A DNA stretch of 64,000 nt, taken from the NCBI GenBank assembly GCA_963652365.1, contig CAVJTH010000008.1:26784-90783 (forward strand), read 5' to 3'. Below are positions 1 to 6,345 of this stretch, piece by piece. The notes below the pieces were generated by a model that was not told the DNA's origin, searched no databases, and worked only from the letters and a program-made list of their open reading frames with translations. The first letter of the stretch is position 1. Each line of letters opens with the position of its first letter. A program made the translations under genes and the position numbers. This DNA comes from Hallerella sp963652365 (GTDB taxonomy: Bacteria; Fibrobacterota; Fibrobacteria; Fibrobacterales; Fibrobacteraceae).

Positions 1-1681
1 GCTGGCTTCTGGTGTCTGCCGGGATCTTGTCGCCGACTTCCTTCAGCTGCTTTTCCGCCTGATAGACGGTCTGCTCGGCGCGGTTCTTCGCGTCTTCGCG
101 TTCGCGGTCCGCCTTGTCCTTTTCGGCGTTCGCCTCGGCGTCCTTCTTCATGCGTTCGATGTCCGCTTCGGAAAGACCGCTCGATGTCGTAATCTTGATG
201 GACTGTTCCTTGCCGGTTTCCTTGTCCTTGGCGCTGACGTGGACGATGCCGTTCGCATCGATGTCGAACGTGACTTCGATCTGAGGCACTCCGCGCGGCT
301 TCGGGCTGATGCCGGTCAGGTCAAAGTGTCCGAGCGTGCGGTTGTCGCGAGCGTATGTGCGTTCGCCCTGCAAGACGTGAATCGTCACGGCGGACTGGTT
401 GTCTTCGGCCGTGCTGAACACCTGGCTCTTCTTGGTCGGAATGGTCGTGTTGCGGTCGATGAGCTTTGTCATCACGCCGCCGAGCGTTTCGATACCGAGG
501 GAAAGCGGGGTCACGTCGAGCAGAAGGACGTCCTTCACGGAAGAATCGCCCGAAAGGACCGCTCCCTGGACCGCGGCGCCGATGGCCACGACTTCGTCCG
601 GGTTCACGCCCTTGTTCGGTTCCTTGCCGAAAAATTCCTTGACCTTCGCCTGGACCGCCGGAATGCGGGTCGATCCGCCGACGAGAATCACTTCGTCGAT
701 GTCGGAGAGGTTCAAGCCCGAATCCTGCAGGCACTTCTTGCAGGGACCGACGGTGCGCTCCACGAGGTGCGCGGTGATCTGGTCGAACTTCGCGCGGGTG
801 AGCGTCAAGTCCAGATGCTTCGGGCCTGTGGCGTCCGCGGTGATGAACGGCAGGTTGATGTTCGTCGAAGTTGTCGCGGAGAGGTCGATCTTCGCCTTTT
901 CCGCGGCGTCCTTCAGGCGCTGCAAGGCCATCTTGTCGCTCTTCAGGTCGATTCCCGGATTGGTCTTCTTGAACTCGTCGTTGATCCAGTCGATAATGAC
1001 TTCGTCGAAGTTGTCGCCGCCGAGCATCGTGTCGCCGTTTGTCGCCTTGACGGTGAACATGCCGTCGTCGATTTCGAGGATGGAAATATCGAAGGTTCCG
1101 CCACCGAGGTCATAGACGGCGACCTTTTCGCTCTTTTTCGAATCGAGACCGTAGGCGAGAGCCGCAGCGGTCGGTTCGTTCACGATGCGGAGAACGTCGA
1201 GTCCCGCGATCTTTCCCGCGTCCTTTGTCGCCTGGCGCTGGGAATCGCTAAAGTAGGCGGGAACGGTAATCACGGCCTGCGTGACCGGCTGTCCCAGGTA
1301 GTCTTCGGCGGTCTTCTTCATCGCCTGCAGGACCATCGCCGAAATCTCGGGAGGGGCGAATTCCTTGTCTCCGATCTTTACGCGGAGCAGGTCGTTTCCC
1401 GAACCGACGATCTTGTAGGGCATGTGCTTTTCCGCGTCGCTGCATTCTCCGGCGCGACGGCCCATGAAACGCTTGATGGAATAGATCGTGTTTTCCGGAT
1501 TGGTAATCGCCTGGCGCTTTGCGACGTGTCCGACGAGCCGTTCTCCGTTCTTGCCGAACGCGACGATGGACGGGGTGGTGCGGAATCCTTCCGCGTTGGC
1601 GATGACGACCGGCTTGCCGCCTTCCATGACGGCGACGCAGCTGTTTGTCGTTCCTAGGTCAATACCGATAATCTTGCTCAT
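1..1681 (-). CDS. dnaK: Molecular chaperone DnaK (Hsp70), C-terminus cut off by the window
   Basis: The minus-strand reading frame runs open to base 1 and gives about 560 residues that begin MSKIIGIDLGTTNSCVAV, the Hsp70 phosphate-1 signature. The second signature (VYDLGGGTFDISIL) and the third (VILVGGSTRIPAVQ) follow in the ATPase domain, then the linker DVTPLSLGIETLGG and the substrate-binding domain. Only part of the helical lid is missing, beyond the window edge. DnaK is a cytoplasmic ATP-driven foldase working with DnaJ and GrpE; dnaJ is not visible here. It lies 105 bp downstream of grpE on the same strand but has its own sigma-54-type promoter in the gap, so it can be transcribed independently. 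The start at 1681 is fixed by the family N-terminus. Confidence 0.97.
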   Translation of the reverse strand, partial: MSKIIGIDLGTTNSCVAVMEGGKPVVIANAEGFRTTPSIVAFGKNGERLVGHVAKRQAITNPENTIYSIKRFMGRRAGECSDAEKHMPYKIVGSGNDLLRVKIGDKEFAPPEISAMVLQAMKKTAEDYLGQPVTQAVITVPAYFSDSQRQATKDAGKIAGLDVLRIVNEPTAAALAYGLDSKKSEKVAVYDLGGGTFDISILEIDDGMFTVKATNGDTMLGGDNFDEVIIDWINDEFKKTNPGIDLKSDKMALQRLKDAAEKAKIDLSATTSTNINLPFITADATGPKHLDLTLTRAKFDQITAHLVERTVGPCKKCLQDSGLNLSDIDEVILVGGSTRIPAVQAKVKEFFGKEPNKGVNPDEVVAIGAAVQGAVLSGDSSVKDVLLLDVTPLSLGIETLGGVMTKLIDRNTTIPTKKSQVFSTAEDNQSAVTIHVLQGERTYARDNRTLGHFDLTGISPKPRGVPQIEVTFDIDANGIVHVSAKDKETGKEQSIKITTSSGLSEADIERMKKDAEANAEKDKADREREDAKNRAEQTVYQAEKQLKEVGDKIPADTRSQ

Positions 1682-1717
1682 GGATAAATCTCCTTGTTTT
1701 TTTTTCGCCTTTGAATT

Positions 1718-1734
1718 AGCAAAATGCGTGCCAA
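1718..1734 (-). promoter_or_regulatory. Sigma-54 (-24/-12) promoter of dnaK
   Basis: Read on the minus strand, the sequence is TTGGCACG-CATT-TTGCT. It matches the RpoN consensus TGGCACG-N4-TTGCW exactly, with the invariant GG and GC separated by ten bases. The predicted transcription start, about 12 bases past the GC, is near 1707, leaving a leader of roughly 25 bases before the dnaK ATG. The same element precedes grpE and groES. No CIRCE inverted repeat is present. Confidence 0.85.
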
Positions 1735-1782
1735 TTTTCAAAGTGCCTTAAATTCGCTGTTTTGACGGTCAGTTCCGAAAAG

Positions 1783-1798
1783 TGTTTCATTTTGAAGC
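1783..1798. promoter_or_regulatory. Putative activator palindrome upstream of dnaK
   Basis: TGTTTCATTTTGAAGC is an imperfect inverted repeat of the form TGTTTCA-N3-TGAAACA, centred about 84 bp upstream of the predicted dnaK start, where sigma-54 enhancer-binding proteins usually sit. It overlaps the grpE stop codon (1787-1789). Closely similar sites lie upstream of the grpE and groES promoters. Its role as an activator site is inferred from position and recurrence. Confidence 0.6.
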
Positions 1799-2419
1799 GG
1801 CGCCGGAAGAAACGATGACTTTTGCCGTTTTCAAAAGCTTGTTCTTGAGCCTGTAGCCTTTCTGGAAAACCTGGATCACGTGGGATTCGGGAATCGTGTC
1901 CGAGGCTTGGCGCATCAGGGCTTCGTGGACGTTCGGGTCAAAAGGCTCACCAACCGGATCGAGCTGTTCGAGCCCCGCGTCCTTCAGGATCTTCGCGAAC
2001 TGGTCATGGATCATCTGGACGCCCTTGGCGAATGCGTCGTAGTCCTTTTGCCTGTTGTTGTCCGGATGGGCGGCGCGTTCGAAGTTGTCGAGAACTTCGG
2101 AAAGCTTTTCGAGAAGCTTGGCGTTGGCCGTTTCGATGAGGTCTAGCTGTTCCTTGGCGGTGCGGCGACGAAAATTGTCGAATTCGGCCATCAGTCGGAC
2201 GTAGCGATCCTTGCTTTCGGCGACCTGGGCCTTGAGCGTTTCGATTTCCGCCTTGGCCTTGTCGAGTTCGGAAGCTTCGGCTGGCTTGGCGGCTTCTTCC
2301 TTTTCGTCGTTCTTTTCGACGGGTTGCTCGGGCTGCTTTTCGGTTGCGGAATTCATCGCCTCTTCCGCTTTCTGGACGATTTCGTCGCTTTCTGGAGCGT
2401 TCTTGCTTTCTTCGGACAT
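1787..2419 (-). CDS. grpE: Nucleotide exchange factor GrpE
   Basis: A 210-residue protein with an acidic, low-complexity N-terminus (about residues 1-60), a long coiled-coil (VAESKDRYVRLMAEFDNFRRR, a classic GrpE segment) and a C-terminal beta domain with the family signature around NVHEALMRQ and VIQVFQKGY. GrpE is the dimeric exchange factor that resets DnaK-ADP in the cytoplasm. The frame can be extended upstream to 2452, but the ATG at 2419 is preceded by AAAGGA at proper spacing and the upstream extension would include the promoter leader, so 2419 is the start. It lies directly upstream of dnaK and has its own sigma-54 promoter. Confidence 0.95.
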   Translation of the reverse strand: MSEESKNAPESDEIVQKAEEAMNSATEKQPEQPVEKNDEKEEAAKPAEASELDKAKAEIETLKAQVAESKDRYVRLMAEFDNFRRRTAKEQLDLIETANAKLLEKLSEVLDNFERAAHPDNNRQKDYDAFAKGVQMIHDQFAKILKDAGLEQLDPVGEPFDPNVHEALMRQASDTIPESHVIQVFQKGYRLKNKLLKTAKVIVSSGAASK

Positions 2420-2457
2420 GGTTTTCCTTTGATCGTTTGAAATTCTAGACAATTTAC

Positions 2458-2474
2458 AGCAAAATGCGTGCCAC
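2458..2474 (-). promoter_or_regulatory. Sigma-54 (-24/-12) promoter of grpE
   Basis: On the minus strand the element reads GTGGCACG-CATT-TTGCT, with GG and GC ten bases apart and a perfect fit to TGGCACG-N4-TTGCW. The predicted start near 2447 gives a leader of about 28 bases to the ATG at 2419. The spacer CATT is identical to that of the dnaK promoter. Confidence 0.85.
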
Positions 2475-2513
2475 TTGAACTGCGGGAAAAATGCGCCGAT
2501 TTGGAAGCCTTCC

Positions 2514-2529
2514 TGTTTAATTTTGAAAC
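2514..2529. promoter_or_regulatory. Putative activator palindrome upstream of grpE
   Basis: TGTTTAATTTTGAAAC matches the dnaK and groES upstream sites (consensus TGTTTCA-N3-TGAAACA) with one change in the left arm. It is centred about 75 bp upstream of the predicted grpE transcription start and lies between that promoter and the groEL terminator. The role is inferred. Confidence 0.55.
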
Positions 2530-2536
2530 GGAATGC

Positions 2537-2574
2537 AAAAAAACAGCCCGGTGCCGCATCACGGTGCCGGGCTG
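2537..2574 (-). terminator. Rho-independent terminator after groEL
   Basis: A perfect 13-bp stem (2544-2556 with 2562-2574, loop of five) is followed on the minus strand by seven T residues. It lies 20 bp past the groEL stop codon and separates the groESL unit from grpE. Confidence 0.9.
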
Positions 2575-2594
2575 CTTTACGGAATTTGGAAAGA

Positions 2595-4226
2595 TTACAT
2601 CATTCCGCCCATTCCGCCGCCCATGCCTTGCGGCATCGGAGCGGGCTTGTCTTCCTTCTTTTCGGCGATGACGCAGTCCGTCGAGAGGAGCATCGACGCG
2701 ATGGAAGATGCGTTCTTCAGAGCTGTCTTTGTCACCTTGGCCGGATCGATGACGCCTGCGGCGATGAGGTCTTCGTAGGTGTCCGTCTTGGCGTTGTAGC
2801 CGAAGCCGTCCTTGCCTTCCTTGACCTTGTTCACGATGACGGAATCTTCGAGGCCGGCGTTCTTCACGATCTGGCGAAGCGGTTCCTCGATGGCGCGGCG
2901 GATGATTTTCGCACCCGTCTGTTCGTCGGCGTTGTCGAGCTTGAGCTCGTCGATTGCGCTTGCCGCGCGGATGAGCGCCACTCCGCCGCCCGGAACGATG
3001 CCTTCTTCGACAGCGGCACGGGTTGCGTGCATCGCGTCATCGACGCGATCCTTCTTTTCCTTCATTTCGACTTCGGTCGCCGCGCCAACCTTGATCACGG
3101 CGACGCCACCGGCGAGCTTCGCCAGGCGTTCCTGGAGCTTTTCGCGGTCGTAGTCGCTGGTTGTCGTCTCGATCTGCTTCTTGATCTGGCCGACACGAGC
3201 CTTGATCGCCGCGGCATCGCCTGCGCCTTCGACAATCGTCGTGTTGTCCTTGGTGATGGTGACGGACTTGGCGCGTCCGAGAACCGTAATCGGAGCGTCT
3301 TCGAGCTTTGCGCCGGTCTCTTCCGAAACAAGCTGGCCACCGGTCAGAATCGCGATATCCTGGAGCATCGCCTTGCGACGGTCGCCGAATCCCGGAGCCT
3401 TGACGGCTGCGACTTTCAGCGTTCCGCGGATCTTGTTCACGACGAGCGTCGCGAGCGCTTCGCCATCGACATCTTCGGCGACGATGAGGAGCGCCTTGCC
3501 CTGCTTCGCGACCTGTTCGAGAATCGGGAGCAGATCCTTCATGGAGCTGATCTTCTTGTCGTAGAGCAGGATGAACGGATTTTCGAGGCTTACTTCCATC
3601 GTTTCCGTGTTGGTCGCGAAATACGGGGAAAGATAGCCGCGGTCGAACTGCATTCCTTCGACGACGTCGAGGGTCGTTTCGGCGGTCTTCGATTCTTCGA
3701 GCGTGATGACGCCGTCCTTGCCGACCTTTTCCATCGCGCCGGCGAGAAGTTCGCCGATTTCGGCATCGTTGTTAGCGGAAATCGTCGCGACCTGGGCGAT
3801 ATGTTCCTTGCCGTTGACCTTGACGGCCATCTTGGCGAGCTTTTCGATGACGGCGTTCACTGCCGCGTCCATGCCGCGCTTGATGTCCATCGGATTGGCG
3901 CCCGCGGCGACGTTCTTGAGACCTTCGCGGGTAATCGCCTGCGCGAGGACTGTCGCCGTTGTCGTTCCGTCGCCTGCGGCGTCGCTTGTCTTGCTTGCGA
4001 CTTCCTTGGCCATCTGGGCGCCGAGATTCTCGTAGGTGTCTTCGAGTTCGACTTCCTTCGCGACGGTCACGCCGTCCTTCGTCACGTTCGGAGCCCCGTA
4101 GGACTTGCCGATCATCACGTTGCGGCCCTTGGGACCCAGGGTGACCTTGACCGCGTTGGCGAGCTTGTCTACGCCCTTCATCAATGCTTCACGGGCTGCG
4201 ACGTCGAATTTCAGTTGCTTTGCCAT
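2595..4226 (-). CDS. groEL: Chaperonin GroEL (Hsp60)
   Basis: A 543-residue full-length chaperonin. Near the N-terminus it has the ATP-binding segment VKVTLGPKGRNVMI and the catalytic loop GDGTTTATVLAQ. The apical domain follows, with the family signature AAVEEGIVPGGG in the second equatorial part. The C-terminal tail GMGGGMGGMM is the usual Gly-Met repeat. It forms the cytoplasmic double-ring folding chamber with GroES, encoded 36 bp upstream in the same orientation. The pair forms one operon driven by the sigma-54 promoter in front of groES and closed by the terminator at 2537-2574. Length and motifs are typical, with no sign of a divergent second copy. Confidence 0.98.
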   Translation of the reverse strand: MAKQLKFDVAAREALMKGVDKLANAVKVTLGPKGRNVMIGKSYGAPNVTKDGVTVAKEVELEDTYENLGAQMAKEVASKTSDAAGDGTTTATVLAQAITREGLKNVAAGANPMDIKRGMDAAVNAVIEKLAKMAVKVNGKEHIAQVATISANNDAEIGELLAGAMEKVGKDGVITLEESKTAETTLDVVEGMQFDRGYLSPYFATNTETMEVSLENPFILLYDKKISSMKDLLPILEQVAKQGKALLIVAEDVDGEALATLVVNKIRGTLKVAAVKAPGFGDRRKAMLQDIAILTGGQLVSEETGAKLEDAPITVLGRAKSVTITKDNTTIVEGAGDAAAIKARVGQIKKQIETTTSDYDREKLQERLAKLAGGVAVIKVGAATEVEMKEKKDRVDDAMHATRAAVEEGIVPGGGVALIRAASAIDELKLDNADEQTGAKIIRRAIEEPLRQIVKNAGLEDSVIVNKVKEGKDGFGYNAKTDTYEDLIAAGVIDPAKVTKTALKNASSIASMLLSTDCVIAEKKEDKPAPMPQGMGGGMGGMM

Positions 4227-4262
4227 TTTTGAATTCTCCTAGTCTATAAATTCTGTTGCCTG

Positions 4263-4544
4263 TTAGAGGATTGCGAAAATATCGCTTTCGCGGACGATCA
4301 GATAGTCCTTGCCATCGACCGCGACTTCGGTTCCGCTGTACTTGCCGTAGAGGACCTTGTCGCCGACCTTCACGTCCATCGCGACGGTCTTGCCGCATTC
4401 GTCCTTCTTGCCGGGGCCTACCGCAACGACCGTTCCCTGCATCGGCTTTTCCTTTGCGTTGTCGGGAATGTAGAGACCGCTTTCGGTTTTGGCTTCTGCC
4501 GGAGCGGGTTCGATTAAGACTCTGTCTGCAAGTGGCTTGATCAT
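4263..4544 (-). CDS. groES: Co-chaperonin GroES
   Basis: A 93-residue protein starting MIKPLADRVLIEPAPAE, the canonical Cpn10 signature, followed by the mobile loop (TESGLYIPDNAKEKP) and the segment GDKVLYGKYSGTEV. It forms the heptameric lid of GroEL in the cytoplasm. It is first in the groES-groEL operon. The start codon at 4544 is preceded by a leader of about 55 bases from the predicted sigma-54 start site. Confidence 0.97.
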   Translation of the reverse strand: MIKPLADRVLIEPAPAEAKTESGLYIPDNAKEKPMQGTVVAVGPGKKDECGKTVAMDVKVGDKVLYGKYSGTEVAVDGKDYLIVRESDIFAIL

Positions 4545-4610
4545 GATGATTTTACCTCGTTTGTTGAAATTTGCGCCGCATGGGGCGGCTTCTTTGTTCG
4601 CTTAGTGCTA

Positions 4611-4627
4611 TGCAAGAATCGTGCCAA
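4611..4627 (-). promoter_or_regulatory. Sigma-54 (-24/-12) promoter of groES-groEL
   Basis: On the minus strand the element reads TTGGCACG-ATTC-TTGCA, a perfect RpoN consensus with GG and GC ten bases apart. The predicted start is near 4600. The spacer differs from that of dnaK and grpE (ATTC rather than CATT), so the three promoters are not simply copies of one duplicated block. Confidence 0.85.
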
Positions 4628-4686
4628 TAGGGATTTTAGGGAAAATCTTGCTTAAAATGGCGAAAAAACGGGAAAAAGGCGAATCG

Positions 4687-4715
4687 TGTTTCACCGGATG
4701 TTTCACTTTGAAACA
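4687..4715. promoter_or_regulatory. Putative activator sites upstream of groES
   Basis: The near-perfect palindrome TGTTTCACTTTGAAACA lies at 4699-4715, with an additional half-site TGTTTCAC at 4687-4694. The palindrome is centred about 107 bp upstream of the predicted transcription start. It is the most symmetrical of the three similar sites in front of chaperone promoters. Confidence 0.6.
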
Positions 4716-4803
4716 GACAGCCTGTTTTCATGTCCGGAACCTTTTCGGAGCTGTCGCTTGGCTTCTTTGCTATATTTGGGCACAACACAACGCGAGGTTT
4801 CCG

Positions 4804-5535
4804 ATGAGCTATCAGTCCAAGGCCGAAAAGAATTTTCAGAATCTGTCCACGAATCCCTATCCCGGCAGGGGAATCGTGCTTGGAGCGTCTCCGGACGGCA
4901 AGTCCCTTGTCCAGGTCTATTGGATCATGGGGCGGAGCGAAAACAGCCGGAACCGTGTCTTTGAACTCGAGGATTCGGGATTCGTCAGGACCCGTGCCTT
5001 TGACGAAAGCAAGCTTTCCGATCCGCACCTGATCATCTATTACCCGGTGCGCAGCCTGCCGGACGCCCACATCGTCACGAACGGGGACCAGACCGACACG
5101 ATTTTCGATGCGCTTCGCCTGGGGGGAACCTTCGAAAGCGCACTTTCGACCAGGAAATACGAAGACGACGCGCCGAACTTTACGCCGCGTATTTCGGGCA
5201 TCACGTATCGCACGGCAAGTCCATTCGTGTACCAGCTTTCGATTCTCGAGTCCGCGGACAACTCGGAAGAGGCGGGCTGCGTTCGCGAGACGTTCAGCTA
5301 CGAAAAGGCTCTTCCGGGACTTGGACACTTCGTCTCGACCTACGTGACGAACGGAAGCCCGATCCCTTCCTTTGAAGGCGTTCCCCAGTGGATGCCGATT
5401 TTCGAAACCGCGGAAAGGACGCTCGACGCTTACTGGAACGCCCTGGACGATTCGAACAAGGTGTCTCTCCTGGTGAAGTGGATCAATCGGGAAACCTTCT
5501 CGGCCCGGACGCTCCTGGTGAACAAGCTGGGATAG
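4804..5535 (+). CDS. PurO-like IMP cyclohydrolase family protein
   Basis: A 243-residue protein resembling the IMP cyclohydrolase (PurO, archaeal-type) family: NPYPGRGIVLG near the N-terminus, then GRSENSRNRVF and later NFTPRISG, where the family has its conserved Arg and Asn residues. In archaea PurO closes the inosine ring as the last step of purine synthesis. Bacterial members are annotated as the same activity, and I cannot see whether this organism also has purH. No signal peptide, so cytoplasmic. The open frame extends upstream to 4621, but the region before 4804 holds the groES activator sites and a TATATTT -10 element (about 4770), and AGG lies before the ATG at 4804. It is a single gene closed by a bidirectional terminator. 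Confidence 0.75.
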   Translation: MSYQSKAEKNFQNLSTNPYPGRGIVLGASPDGKSLVQVYWIMGRSENSRNRVFELEDSGFVRTRAFDESKLSDPHLIIYYPVRSLPDAHIVTNGDQTDTIFDALRLGGTFESALSTRKYEDDAPNFTPRISGITYRTASPFVYQLSILESADNSEEAGCVRETFSYEKALPGLGHFVSTYVTNGSPIPSFEGVPQWMPIFETAERTLDAYWNALDDSNKVSLLVKWINRETFSARTLLVNKLG

Positions 5536-5550
5536 CTTTTTACAGACAAA

Positions 5551-5583
5551 AAAGACCTTGCTTTCGGGCAAGGTCTTTTTTTT
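5551..5583. terminator. Bidirectional terminator between purO-like gene and ABC ATPase
   Basis: An 8-bp stem (GACCTTGC/GCAAGGTC, 5554-5575) is flanked by A-run on the left and T-run on the right. It can therefore end transcripts from both convergent genes. Confidence 0.85.
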
Positions 5584-5598
5584 TGTGTTTTCCGGAAT

Positions 5599-6345
5599 CT
5601 ACTTTCGGAGCGCCGAGAGGAATTCGCGGAGGCGTTCGTCTTTCGGGTTGTCGAAGATCTCTTCGGGCGAGCCGTCTTCCTTGACGATGCCGTCGGCGAA
5701 AAAGAGCACCCGGTTCGCGACTTCGCGGGCAAAGCCCATCTCGTGCGTGACGACGACCATCGTCATGCCGGAGCTTGCGAGTCTTTTCAGAATCTTCAGG
5801 ACTTCGCCGACCATTTCCGGGTCGAGCGCGCTGGTCGGTTCGTCGAAGAGAATCGCTTCGGGGTTCATGGCGAGCGCCCGCGCGATGGCGATGCGCTGTT
5901 GTTCTCCGCCGGAAAGCTGCGCCGGGTAATGGCTTGCCCGGTCGGAAAGCCCGATGCGTTCGAGAAGTTCTTTCGATTTCGCTTCGGCTTCGGGAACGGT
6001 CATCTTGCCGAGCTTGACCGGGGCGAACATGATGTTCTTCTGCGCGGTCATGTTCTTGAACAGGTTGAACTGCTGGAATACCATGCCGATGCGTTCGCGG
6101 ACAAGACGGCTCGGGCAGTCTTTTTCGAGAATGCTCTTGCCGTCGAGCAGAATGTCGCCGCTTGTCGGGCGTTCCAAAAGATTCATCAGGCGCAGGAATG
6201 TCGATTTGCCGCAACCGGAAGGCCCGATGACGGCGATGACGTCGCCCTTGTGGATGTCGAGGGAGACGTCTTTCAGGATTTGCCTGTTCCCGTAGGACTT
6301 GCCCAGGTTCCTGATCTGGATGAGAATTTCACGGTTATCGTTCAT
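5599..6345 (-). CDS. Polar amino-acid ABC transporter ATPase (GlnQ/HisP type)
   Basis: A 248-residue ATP-binding subunit: Walker A GPSGCGKST, Q-loop in MVFQQFNLF, ABC signature LSGGEQQR, Walker B AILFDEPTSAL and switch His in VVVTHEMGFA. The MNLLERPTSG and FQQFNLF segments are typical of the PAAT family (glutamine, histidine, arginine uptake). It energises uptake from the cytoplasmic face. Its start overlaps the 3' end of the upstream permease gene by 11 bp, so the two are translationally coupled and form one transporter. The substrate cannot be assigned from sequence. Confidence 0.93.
   Translation of the reverse strand: MNDNREILIQIRNLGKSYGNRQILKDVSLDIHKGDVIAVIGPSGCGKSTFLRLMNLLERPTSGDILLDGKSILEKDCPSRLVRERIGMVFQQFNLFKNMTAQKNIMFAPVKLGKMTVPEAEAKSKELLERIGLSDRASHYPAQLSGGEQQRIAIARALAMNPEAILFDEPTSALDPEMVGEVLKILKRLASSGMTMVVVTHEMGFAREVANRVLFFADGIVKEDGSPEEIFDNPKDERLREFLSALRK

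Noticed and set aside
239..1657. Long plus-strand open frame (472 codons) opposite dnaK
   Set aside because: It is the antisense shadow of dnaK; its translation has no family features, and codon bias is that of the complementary strand.
2475..4232. Long plus-strand open frame (585 codons) opposite groEL
   Set aside because: Antisense shadow of groEL produced by G+C-rich third positions; the start lies in the groEL terminator region.
4545..4640. CIRCE/HrcA operator before groES
   Set aside because: No TTAGCACTC-N9-GAGTGCTAA repeat exists here; the GC-rich element is a sigma-54 promoter instead.
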